From: Chondrosia reniformis
Lineage: Eukaryota; Porifera; Demospongiae; Chondrillida; Chondrillidae
Direction: 5' to 3'
Assembly (NCBI GenBank): GCA_947172415.1
Contig: OX359202.1
Location: forward strand, 6,124,899-6,188,898
DNA length: 64,000 nt
Part shown: positions 12,703 to 25,651 of the stretch, piece by piece
How positions within the stretch are numbered: position 1 is the first letter of the stretch
Layout of the letters: each line of letters begins with the position of its first letter
Translations under genes and position numbers: made by a program
Notes under the pieces: model-generated
What the model was told of the DNA's origin: nothing
Databases searched by the model: none
What the model saw: the letters and a program-made list of their open reading frames with translations, nothing else

Positions 12703-13747
12703 ATGGGTGTAGCATATATATCGTGCGATACTATTTTGCAAATTATCGGCATACGAAGTTAAAATGTTTTGACATGAATGGGGCAACTAGAAACACGCAG
12801 GGACAGTCCAGAACGCAGCTGTCAGAAGGTCTTTACATAGAGGCAGGTAGCCATTATGCTATTACTGCAATTGAGATTGAGTATGGCTGGTTATACCAGT
12901 TTACGTTCATATCGGAACACCTCTCGCTAAAATCGTTTCTACATGGGACCAGAAAAGTTGGTCTCCTCCGCCAATCAAGACACTTACAGGATTCTATCCA
13001 TTTTTCCCAGTTTCTAGATGAACCACGAATACTGGATATACCTTTAAAATGGCTTGGAACGATGCACTCATCCCGAATTAACTTGATATAATTTGACTAC
13101 ATTTTTCTCGCAAATACCCTATTCTTAAGTATGGAATAGCGCCAACCACAATCGTTTCCTTTTGAAATTTTCTTGTTTAAATAGAAGCGCAAAACCTTAT
13201 AAAGTAGGCCTACCTGGACACATCTCTATGGTGGTAGCGGTTCCCATAGAGGTTGGTAGCGCTTAGACTCTGAAGCTGTCTCCTAATCGGTTGGTGCCAT
13301 AGAGACGTGCTCACCAATAATCCGGATTTCGGGGGGGTTCCACGTAATGTGGGATTGGCATCTGATATCTTAGGATTCATATGAGTCGGCCATATCGAGA
13401 AGAACTGGTTCTTCTCACGCAAGTGACACCCAAAGCTCAACTCGGCAGAGCGTTACCACCGATCCCGGCCTCTGAGCGTCGTGGATGGTAGCGTTCGGTA
13501 TGGTCCAACTTTTTTTCTTTGGAGTTTCGTTGGCCGTCGATCGGCAAAATTTCACTTTAAAGACATCCATATAATATATGTGGATAGAAACTGCTTCAAC
13601 AACAATCAAGTACTACACAGTGCATATCCATGTGTATAAGAAATCTTTCAAAGAGTTCTATTTTTTCAGAAATATATACAGTACGGCATGTTCACTCTTA
13701 CACCTACTCAAGGTCGGCCATTTATAGTTTTACGCAATTAGGGTTAG
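12703..13747. mobile_element. 1-kb interspersed block, copy 4
   Basis: A 1,045-bp block between TTAA at 12699-12702 and TTAA at 13748-13751. The 122-codon frame is intact (12723-13091), with the Tyr variant (GAGTATGG where copies 2 and 3 have GAGTGTGG) shared by copies 5 to 7. Confidence 0.85.
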
Positions 13748-16700
13748 TTAATGTATGATGAGAAATTTATGTAGAAATCAAAATATCTAAAACTGTTTGG
13801 AAATGTTTCATACATGTCTGTGAATGTAGACACAAAGTTTAAACTTCATATTTATCCATTTGACAGAGTTACAGCACTAAGTGTACATTGTATTAAGAAA
13901 ATGTATGGGTAAAGATAGGGTAAATTTATGTAAAAATCAAAATTTCTAAAACTGTTTGGAAATGTTTCATACTTGTATGTGAATGTGGATACCAAGTTTA
14001 AGCTTCAAATTTACCAATTTGACAGAGTTACATCACTAAATGTACATTTCAGTTAATGTATGGTGAGAGATAGGGCAAATGTAAAGATTTATGAAAATTT
14101 CAAATTCTCATTGGAAATGTTTCATACATGTCTGTGATTAGAGACACCAAGTTTGAGCTTCATATCTTTCCATTTGACAGAGTTAGAGCACCAAATGTAC
14201 ATTAATATACTTGAATACCAAATGAGTGTATGGTGAGAGAGATAGGGCAAATGTAAAGATTTATGAAAATTTCAAAAACTCTTTGGAAATGATTCAATCA
14301 TGGTTGTGAATGCTGACACCAAGGTTTAGCTTATTAACTTTCCATTTTACAGAGTTATAGTACCAAATGTACATTAAAGTATTGGTATACGAAATTAATG
14401 TATAGTGAGAGATAGGGCAAATGTAAAGATTTATGAAAATTTCAAATTGTCATTGGAAATGTTTCCTACATGTCTGTGAATGCTGACAGAAAGTTTGAGC
14501 TTCATATCTTTCCATTTGACAGAGTTTGAGCACCAAATGTACATTAATATACTGGAATACCAAATTAATGTATAGTGAGAGATAGGGCAAATGTAAAGAT
14601 TTATGAAAATTTCAAATTGTCATTGGAAATGTTTCCTACATGTCTGTGAATGCTGACAGAAAGTTTGAGCTTCATATCTTTCCATTTGACAGAGTTAGAG
14701 CACCAAATGTACATTAATATACTGGAATACCAAATTAATGTATAGTGAGAGATAGGGCAAATGTAAAGATTTATAAAAATTTCAAATTGTCATTGGAAAT
14801 GTTTCCTACATGTCTGTGAATGCTGACAGCAAGTTTGAGCTTCATATCCTTCCATTTGACAGAGTTAGAGCACCAAATGTACATTAATATACTGGAATAC
14901 CAAATTAATGTATGGTGAGAGATAGGGCAAATGTAAAGATTTATGAAAATTTCAAATTGTCATTGGAAAAGTTTCATACATGTCTGTGAATGCTGACAGA
15001 AAGTTTGAGCTTCATATCTTTCCATTTGACAGAGTTAGAGCACCAAATGTACATTAATATACAGGAATACTAAATTAATGTATAGTGAGAGATAGGGCAA
15101 ATGTAAAGATTTATGAAAATTTCAAATTGTCATTGGAAATGTTTCCGACATGTTTGTGAATGCTGACAGCAAGTTTGAGCTTCATATCCTTCCATTTGAC
15201 AGAGTTAGAGCACCAAATGTACATTAATATACTGGAATACCAAATTAATGTATGGTGAGAGATAGGGCAAATGTAAAGATTTATGAAAATTTCAAATTGT
15301 CATTGGAAATGTTTCATACATGTCTGTGAATGGTTACAGAAAGTTTGAGCTTCATATCTTCCCATTTGACAGAGTTAGAGCACCAAATGTACATTAATAT
15401 ACTGGAATACCAAATTAATGTATGGTGAGAGAGATAGGGCAAATGTAAAGATTTATAAAAATTTCAAAAACTCTTTGGAAATGATTCAATCATGGTTGTG
15501 AATGCTGACACCAAGGTTTAGCTTATTAACTTTCCATTTTACAGAGTTATAGTACCAAATGTACATTAAAGTATTGGTATACGAAATTAATGTATAGTGA
15601 GAGATAGGGAAATGTAAAGATTTATAAAAATTTCAAATTGTCATTGGAAATGTTTCATACATGTCTGTGAATGCTGACAGAGAGTTTGAGCTTCATATCT
15701 TTCCATTTTACAGAGTTTGAGCACCAAATGTACATTAATATACTGGAATACCAAATTAATGTATGGTGAGAGAGATAGGGCAAATGTAAAGATTTATAAA
15801 AATTTCAAAAACTCTTTGGAAATGATTCAATCATGGTTGTGAATGCTGACACCAAGGTTTAGCTTATTAACTTACCATTTTACAGAGTTATAGTACCAAA
15901 TGTACATTAATGTATTGGTATACGAAATTAATGTATAGTGAGAGATAGGGCAAATGTAAAGATTTATGAAAATTTCAAATTGTTATTGGAAATGTTTCCG
16001 ACATGTCTGTGAATGCTGACAGAAAGTTTGAGCTTCATATCTTTCCATTTGACAGAGTTAGAGCACCAAATGTACATTAATATACTGGAATACCAAATTA
16101 ATGTATAGTGAGAGATAGGGCAAATGTAAAGATTTATGAAAATTTCAAATTGTCATTGGAAATGTTTCCTACCTGTCTGTGAATGCTGACAGCAAGTTTG
16201 AGCTTCATATCTTTCCATTTGACAAAGTTAGAGCACCAAATGTACATTAATATACAGGAATACCAAATTAATGTATGGTGAGAGATAGGGCAAATGTAAA
16301 GATTTATGAAAATTTCAAATTGTCATTGGAAATGTTTCCTACATGTCTGTGAATACTGACAGCAAGTTTGAGCTTCATATCTTTCCATTTGACAGAGTTA
16401 GAGCACCAAATGTACATTAATATACTGGAAAACCAAATTAATGTATGGTGAGAGATAGGGCAAATGTAAAGATTTATGAAAATTTCAAATTGTCATTGGA
16501 AATGTTTCATACACGCCTGTGAATGCTGACAGCAAGTTTGAGCTTCATATCTTTCCATTTGACAGAGTTAGAGCACCAAATGTACATTAATATACTGGAA
16601 TACCAAATGAATGTATGGTGAGAGAGATAGGGCAAATGTAAAGATTTATGAAAATTTCAAAAACTCTTTGGAAATGATTCAATCATGGTTGTGAATGCTG

Positions 16701-19700
16701 ACACCAAGGTTTAGCTTATTAACTTTCCATTTTACAGAGTTATAGTACCAAATGTACATTAAAGTATTGGTATACGAAATTAATGTATAGTGAGAGATAG
16801 GGCAAATGTAAAGATTTATAAAAATTTCAAATTGTCATTGGAAATGTTTCCTACATGTCTGTGAATGCTGACAGCAAGTTTGAGCTTCATATCCTTCCAT
16901 TTGACAGAGTTAGAGCACCAAATATACATTAATATACTGAATACCAAATTAATGTATAGTGAGAGATAGGGCAAATGTAAAGATTTATGAAAATTTCAAA
17001 TTGTCATTGGAAATGTTTCATACATGTCTGTGAATGCTGACAGAAAGTTTGAGCTTCATATCTTTCCATTTGACAGAGTTAGAGCACCAAATGTACATTA
17101 ATATACTGGAATACCAAATTAATGTATAGTGAGAGATAGGGCAAATGTAAAGATTTATGAAAATTTCAAATTGTCATTGGAAATGTTTCCGACATGTCTG
17201 TGAATGCTGGCAGCAAGTTTGAGCTTCATATCCTTCCATTTGACAGAGTTAGAGCACCAAATGTACATTAATATACTGGAATACCAAATTAATGTATGGT
17301 GAGAGATAGGGCAAATGTAAAGATTTATGAAAATTTCAAATTGTCATTGGAAATGTTTCATACATGTCTGTGAATGGTTACAGAAAGTTTGAGCTTCATA
17401 TCTTCCCATTTGACAGAGTTAGAGCACCAAATGTACATTAATATACTGGAATACCAAATTAATGTATGGTGAGAGAGATAGGGCAAATGTAAAGATTTAT
17501 AAAAATTTCAAAAACTCTTTGGAAATGATTCAATCATGGTTGTGAATGCTGACACCAAGGTTTAGCTTATTAACTTTCCATTTTACAGAGTTATAGTACC
17601 AAATGTACATTAAAGTATTGGTATACGAAATTAATGTATAGTGAGAGATAGGGAAATGTAAAGATTTATAAAAATTTCAAATTGTCATTGGAAATGTTTC
17701 ATACATGTCTGTGAATGCTGACAGAGAGTTTGAGCTTCATATCTTTCCATTTTACAGAGTTTGAGCACCAAATGTACATTAATATACTGGAATACCAAAT
17801 TAATGTATGGTGAGAGAGATAGGGCAAATGTAAAGATTTATAAAAATTTCAAAAACTCTTTGGAAATGATTCAATCATGGTTGTGAATGCTGACACCAAG
17901 GTTTAGCTTATTAACTTACCATTTTACAGAGTTATAGTACCAAATGTACATTAATGTATTGGTATACGAAATTAATGTATAGTGAGAGATAGGGCAAATG
18001 TAAAGATTTATGAAAATTTCAAATTGTTATTGGAAATGTTTCCGACATGTCTGTGAATGCTGACAGAAAGTTTGAGCTTCATATCTTTCCATTTGACAGA
18101 GTTAGAGCACCAAATGTACATTAATATACTGGAATACCAAATTAATGTATAGTGAGAGATAGGGCAAATGTAAAGATTTATGAAAATTTCAAATTGTCAT
18201 TGGAAATGTTTCCTACCTGTCTGTGAATGCTGACAGCAAGTTTGAGCTTCATATCTTTCCATTTGACAAAGTTAGAGCACCAAATGTACATTAATATACA
18301 GGAATACCAAATTAATGTATGGTGAGAGATAGGGCAAATGTAAAGATTTATGAAAATTTCAAATTGTCATTGGAAATGTTTCCTACATGTCTGTGAATAC
18401 TGACAGCAAGTTTGAGCTTCATATCTTTCCATTTGACAGAGTTAGAGCACCAAATGTACATTAATATACTGGAAAACCAAATTAATGTATGGTGAGAGAT
18501 AGGGCAAATGTAAAGATTTATGAAAATTTCAAATTGTCATTGGAAATGTTTCATACACGCCTGTGAATGCTGACAGCAAGTTTGAGCTTCATATCTTTCC
18601 ATTTGACAGAGTTAGAGCACCAAATGTACATTAATATACTGGAATACCAAATGAATGTATGGTGAGAGAGATAGGGCAAATGTAAAGATTTATGAAAATT
18701 TCAAAAACTCTTTGGAAATGATTCAATCATGGTTGTGAATGCTGACACCAAGGTTTAGCTTATTAACTTTCCATTTTACAGAGTTATAGTACCAAATGTA
18801 CATTAAAGTATTGGTATACGAAATTAATGTATAGTGAGAGATAGGGCAAATGTAAAGATTTATAAAAATTTCAAATTGTCATTGGAAATGTTTCCTACAT
18901 GTCTGTGAATGCTGACAGCAAGTTTGAGCTTCATATCCTTCCATTTGACAGAGTTAGAGCACCAAATATACATTAATATACTGAATACCAAATTAATGTA
19001 TAGTGAGAGATAGGGCAAATGTAAAGATTTATGAAAATTTCAAATTGTCATTGGAAATGTTTCATACATGTCTGTGAATGCTGACAGAAAGTTTGAGCTT
19101 CATATCTTTCCATTTGACAGAGTTAGAGCACCAAATGTACATTAATATACTGGAATACCAAATTAATGTATAGTGAGAGATAGGGCAAATGTAAAGATTT
19201 ATGAAAATTTCAAATTGTCATTGGAAATGTTTCCGACATGTCTGTGAATGCTGGCAGCAAGTTTGAGCTTCATATCCTTCCATTTGACAGAGTTAGAGCA
19301 CCAAATGTACATTAATATACTGGAATACCAAATTAATGTATGGTGAGAGATAGGGCAAATGTAAAGATTTATGAAAATTTCAAATTGTCATTGGAAATGT
19401 TTCATACATGTCTGTGAATGGTTACAGAAAGTTTGAGCTTCATATCTTCCCATTTGACAGAGTTAGAGCACCAAATGTACATTAATATACAGGAATACCA
19501 AATTAATCTATAGTGAGAGATAGGGCAAATGTAAAGATTTATGAAAATTTCAAATTGTCATTGGAAATGTTTCCTACCTGTCTGTGAATGCTGACAGCAA
19601 GTTTGAGCTTCATATCCTTCCATTTGACAGAGTTAGAGCACCAAATGTACATTAATATACTGGAATACCAAATTAATGTATAGTGAGAGATAGGGCAAAT

Positions 19701-20189
19701 GTAAAGATTTATGAAAATTTCAAATTCTCATTGGAAATGTTTCATACATGTCTGTGAATGCTGACAGAAAGTTTGAGCTTCATATCTTTCCATTTGACAG
19801 AGTTAGAGCACCAAATGTACATTAATATACAGGAATACCAAATTAATGTATAGTGAGAGATAGGGCAAATATGTAAAGATTTATGAAAATTTCAAATTCT
19901 CATTGGAAATGTTTCATACATGTCTGTGAATGCTGACAGCAAGTTTGAGCTTCATATCTTTCCATTTGACAGAATTAGAGCACCAAATGTACATTAATAT
20001 ACAGGAATACCAAATTAATGTATAGTGAGAGATAGGGCAAATGTAAAGATTTATGAAAATTTCAAATTCTCATTGGAAATGTTTCAAACATGTCTGTGAA
20101 TGCTGACGTTAAGTTAAAGCTTCATATCTCTCCATTTGACAGAGCTACAGCACTCTAATGTACAATAAATTTCTACTATACGACCTTAA
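13748..20189. repeat. Core satellite array between blocks 4 and 5
   Basis: About 38 monomers, opened by the type C pair. The monomer with the private variant CTGTGATTAGAGACACC near 14137 reappears near 21622, the same 7,487-bp offset that separates blocks 4 and 5, so block plus downstream satellite were duplicated together. Confidence 0.95.
15331..19419. repeat. Twelve-monomer higher-order repeat, 2044 bp, two units
   Basis: The private variant TGGTTACAGA occurs at 15331, 17375 and 19419, exactly 2044 bp apart each time (12 x 170 plus 4). The monomers between repeat in the same order, including the ATACTGAATACC and AATACTGACAGC variants. This is a recent tandem duplication of a 12-monomer unit. 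Confidence 0.9.
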
Positions 20190-21234
20190 ATGGGTGTAGC
20201 ATATATATCGTGCGATACTATTTTGCAAATTATCGGCATACGAAGTTAAAATGTTTTGACATGAATGGGGCAACTAGAAACACGCAGGGACAGTCCAGAA
20301 CGCAGCTGTCAGAAGGTCTTTACATAGAGGCAGGTAGCCATTATGCTATTACTGCAATTGAGATTGAGTATGGCTGGTTATACCAGTTTACGTTCATATC
20401 GGAACACCTCTCGCTAAAATCGTTTCTACATGGGACCAGAAAAGTTGGTCTCCTCCGCCAATCAAGACACTTACAGGATTCTATCCATTTTTCCCAGTTT
20501 CTAGATGAACCACGAATACTGGATATACCTTTAAAATGGCTTGGAACGATGCACTCATCCCGAATTAACTTGATATAATTTGACTACATTTTTCTCGCAA
20601 ATACCCTATTCTTAAGTATGGAATAGCGCCAACCACAATCGTTTCCTTTTGAAATTTTCTTGTTTAAATAGAAGCGCAAAACCTTATAAAGTAGGCCTAC
20701 CTGGACACATCTCTATGGTGGTAGCGGTTCCCATAGAGGTTGGTAGCGCTTAGACTCTGAAGCTGTCTCCTAATCGGTTGGTGCCATAGAGACGTGCTCA
20801 CCAATAATCCGGATTTCGGGGGGGTTCCACGTAATGTGGGATTGGCATCTGATATCTTAGGATTCATATGAGTCGGCCATATCGAGAAGAACTGGTTCTT
20901 CTCACGCAAGTGACACCCAAAGCTCAACTCGGCAGAGCGTTACCACCGATCCCGGCCTCTGAGCGTCGTGGATGGTAGCGTTCGGTATGGTCCAACTTTT
21001 TTTCTTTGGAGTTTCGTTGGCCGTCGATCGGCAAAATTTCACTTTAAAGACATCCATATAATATATGTGGATAGAAACTGCTTCAACAACAATCAAGTAC
21101 TACACAGTGCATATCCATGTGTATAAGAAATCTTTCAAAGAGTTCTATTTTTTCAGAAATATATACAGTACGGCATGTTCACTCTTACACCTACTCAAGG
21201 TCGGCCATTTATAGTATTACGCAATTAGGGTTAG
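20190..21234. mobile_element. 1-kb interspersed block, copy 5
   Basis: A 1,045-bp block between TTAA at 20186-20189 and TTAA at 21235-21238. The 122-codon frame is intact (20210-20578). It is nearly identical to copy 4. Confidence 0.85.
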
Positions 21235-24200
21235 TTAATGTATGATGAGAAATTTATGTAGAAATCAAAATATCTAAAACTGTTTGGAAATGTTTCATAC
21301 ATGTCTGTGAATGTAGACACAAAGTTTAAACTTCATATTTATCCATTTGACAGAGTTACAGCACTAAGTGTACATTGTATTAAGAAAATGTATGGGTAAA
21401 GATAGGGTAAATTTATGTAAAAATCAAAATTTCTAAAACTGTTTGGAAATGTTTCATACTTGTATGTGAATGTGGATACCAAGTTTAAGCTTCAAATTTA
21501 CCAATTTGACAGAGTTACATCACTAAATGTACATTTCAGTTAATGTATGGTGAGAGATAGGGCAAATGTAAAGATTTATGAAAATTTCAAATTCTCATTG
21601 GAAATGTTTCATACATGTCTGTGATTAGAGACACCAAGTTTGAGCTTCATATCTTTCCATTTGACAGAGTTAGAGCACCAAATGTACATTAATATACTTG
21701 AATACCAAATGAGTGTATGGTGAGAGAGATAGGGCAAATGTAAAGATTTATGAAAATTTCAAAAACTCTTTGGAAATGATTCAATCATGGTTGTGAATGC
21801 TGACACCAAGGTTTAGCTTATTAACTTTCCATTTTACAGAGTTATAGTACCAAATGTACATTAAAGTATTGGTATACGAAATTAATGTATAGTGAGAGAT
21901 AGGGCAAATGTAAAGATTTATGAAAATTTCAAATTGTCATTGGAAAAGTTTCATACATGTCTGTGAATGCTGACAGAAAGTTTGAGCTTCATATCTTTCC
22001 ATTTGACAGAGTTAGAGCACCAAATGTACATTAATATACAGGAATACTAAATTAATGTATAGTGAGAGATAGGGCAAATGTAAAGATTTATGAAAATTTC
22101 AAATTGTCATTGGAAATGTTTCCGACATGTTTGTGAATGCTGACAGCAAGTTTGAGCTTCATATCCTTCCATTTGACAGAGTTAGAGCACCAAATGTACA
22201 TTAATATACTGGAATACCAAATTAATGTATGGTGAGAGATAGGGCAAATGTAAAGATTTATGAAAATTTCAAATTGTCATTGGAAATGTTTCATACATGT
22301 CTGTGAATGGTTACAGAAAGTTTGAGCTTCATATCTTCCCATTTGACAGAGTTAGAGCACCAAATGTACATTAATATACAGGAATACCAAATTAATGTAT
22401 AGTGAGAGATAGGGCAAATGTAAAGATTTATGAAAATTTCAAATTGTCATTGGAAATGTTTCCGACATGTCTGTGAATGCTGACAGCAAGTTTGAGCTTC
22501 ATATCCTTCCATTTGACAGAGTTAGAGCACCAAATGTACATTAATATACTGGAATACCAAATTAATGTATGGTGAGAGATAGGGCAAATGTAAAGATTTA
22601 TGAAAATTTCAAATTGTCATTGGAAAAGTTTCATACATGTCTGTGAATGCTGACAGAAAGTTTGAGCTTCATATCTTTCCATTTGACAGAGTTAGAGCAC
22701 CAAATGTACATTAATATACAGGAATACTAAATTAATGTATAGTGAGAGATAGGGCAAATGTAAAGATTTATGAAAATTTCAAATTGTCATTGGAAATGTT
22801 TCCGACATGTTTGTGAATGCTGACAGCAAGTTTGAGCTTCATATCCTTCCATTTGACAGAGTTAGAGCACCAAATGTACATTAATATACTGGAATACCAA
22901 ATTAATGTATGGTGAGAGATAGGGCAAATGTAAAGATTTATGAAAATTTCAAATTGTCATTGGAAATGTTTCATACATGTCTGTGAATGGTTACAGAAAG
23001 TTTGAGCTTCATATCTTCCCATTTGACAGAGTTAGAGCACCAAATGTACATTAATATACAGGAATACCAAATTAATGTATAGTGAGAGATAGGGCAAATG
23101 TAAAGATTTATGAAAATTTCAAATTGTCATTGGAAATGTTTCCGACATGTCTGTGAATGCTGACAGCAAGTTTGAGCTTCATATCCTTCCATTTGACAGA
23201 GTTAGAGCACCAAATGTACATTAATATACTGGAATACCAAATTAATGTATGGTGAGAGATAGGGCAAATGTAAAGATTTATGAAAATTTCAAATTGTCAT
23301 TGGAAAAGTTTCATACATGTCTGTGAATGCTGACAGAAAGTTTGAGCTTCATATCTTTCCATTTGACAGAGTTAGAGCACCAAATGTACATTAATATACA
23401 GGAATACTAAATTAATGTATAGTGAGAGATAGGGCAAATGTAAAGATTTATGAAAATTTCAAATTGTCATTGGAAATGTTTCCGACATGTTTGTGAATGC
23501 TGACAGCAAGTTTGAGCTTCATATCCTTCCATTTGACAGAGTTAGAGCACCAAATGTACATTAATATACTGGAATACCAAATTAATGTATGGTGAGAGAT
23601 AGGGCAAATGTAAAGATTTATGAAAATTTCAAATTGTCATTGGAAATGTTTCATACATGTCTGTGAATGGTTACAGAAAGTTTGAGCTTCATATCTTCCC
23701 ATTTGACAGAGTTAGAGCACCAAATGTACATTAATATACAGGAATACCAAATTAATGTATAGTGAGAGATAGGGCAAATGTAAAGATTTATGAAAATTTC
23801 AAATTGTCATTGGAAATGTTTCCGACATGTCTGTGAATGCTGACAGCAAGTTTGAGCTTCATATCCTTCCATTTGACAAAGTTAGAGCACCAAATGTACA
23901 TTAATATACTGGAATACCAAATTAATGTATGGTGAGAGATAGGGCAAATGTAAAGATTTATGAAAATTTCAAATTGTCATTGGAAATGTTTCATACATGT
24001 CTGTGAATGGTTACAGAAAGTTTGAGCTTCATATCTTCCCATTTGACAGAGTTAGAGCACCAAATGTACATTAATATACAGGAATACCAAATTAATGTAT
24101 AGTGAGAGATAGGGCAAATGTAAAGATTTATGAAAATTTCAAATTGTCATTGGAAATGTTTCCTACCTGTCTGTGAATGCTGACAGCAAGTTTGAGCTTC

Positions 24201-24606
24201 ATATCCTTCCATTTGACAGAGTTAGAGCACCAAATGTACATTAATATACTGGAATACCAAATTAATGTATAGTGAGAGATAGGGCAAATGTAAAGATTTA
24301 TGAAAATTTCAAATTCTCATTGGAAATGTTTCATACATGTCTGTGAATGCTGACAGAAAGTTTGAGCTTCATATCTTTCCATTTGACAGAGTTAGAGCAC
24401 CAAATGTACATTAATATACTGGAATACCAAATTAATGTATAGTGAGAGATAGGGCAAATGTAAAGATATATGAAAATTTCAAATTCTCATTGGAAATGTT
24501 TCAAACATGTCTGTGAATGCTGACGTTAAGTTAAAGCTTCATATCTCTCCATTTGACAGAGCTACAGTACTCTAATGTACAATAAATTTCTACTATACGA
24601 CCTTAA
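21235..24606. repeat. Core satellite array between blocks 5 and 6
   Basis: About 20 monomers, opened by the type C pair; the middle is a 680-bp higher-order repeat. It ends with the junction monomer and TTAA at 24603-24606. Confidence 0.95.
22308..24008. repeat. Four-monomer higher-order repeat, 680 bp
   Basis: TGGTTACAGA recurs at 22308, 22988 and 23668 (680 bp apart, 4 x 170) and once more at 24008 after 340 bp. The intervening variants (GGAAAAGTTTCATAC, GGAATACTAAAT, ACATGTTTGTGAATG) repeat in the same order. Confidence 0.9.
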
Positions 24607-25651
24607 ATGGGTGTAGCATATACATCGTGCGATACTATTTTGCAAATTATCGGCATACGAAGTTAAAATGTTTTGACATGAATGGGGCAACTAGAAACAC
24701 GCAGGGACAGTCCAGAACGCAGCTGTCAGAAGGTCTTTACATAGAGGCAGGTAGCCATTATGCTATTACTGCAATTGAGATTGAGTATGGCTGGTTATAC
24801 CAGTTTACGTTCATATCGGAACACCTCTCGCTAAAATCGTTTCTACATGGGACCAGAAAAGTTGGTCTCCTCCGCCAATCAAGACACTTACAGGATTCTA
24901 TCCATTTTTCCCAGTTTCTAGATGAACCACGAATACTGGATATACCTTTAAAATGGCTTGGAACGATGCACTCATCCCGAATTAACTTGATATAATTTGA
25001 CTACATTTTTCTCCCAAATACCCTATTCTTAAGTATGGAATAGCGCCAACCACAATCGTTTCCTTTTGAAATTTTCTTGTTTAAATAGAAGCGCAAAACC
25101 TTATAAAGTAGGCCTACCTGGACACATCTCTATGGTGGTTGCGGTTCCCATAGAGGTTGGTAGCGCTTAGACTCTGAAGCTGTCTCCTAATCGGTTGGTG
25201 CCATAGAGACGTGCTCACCAATAATCCGGATTTCGGGGGGGTTCCACGTAATGTGGGATTGGCATCTGATATCTTAGGATTCATATGAGTCGGCCATATC
25301 GAGAAGAACTGGTTCTTCTCACGCAAGTGACACCCAAAGCTCAACTCGGCAGAGCGTTACCACCGATCCCGGCCTCTGAGCGTCGTGGATGGTAGCGTTC
25401 GGTATGGTCCAACTTTTTTTCTTTGGAGTTTCGTTGGCCGTCGATCGGCAAAATTTCACTTTAAAGACATCCATATAATATATGTGGATAGAAACTGCTT
25501 CAACAACAATCAAGTACTACACAGTGCATATCCATGTGTATAAGAAATCTTTCAAAGAGTTCTATTTTTTCAAAAATATATACAGTACGGCATGTTCACT
25601 CTTACACCTACTCAAGGTCGGCCATTTATAGTATTACGCAATTAGGGTTAG
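24607..25651. mobile_element. 1-kb interspersed block, copy 6
   Basis: A 1,045-bp block between TTAA at 24603-24606 and TTAA at 25652-25655. The 122-codon frame is intact (24627-24995). Confidence 0.85.
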
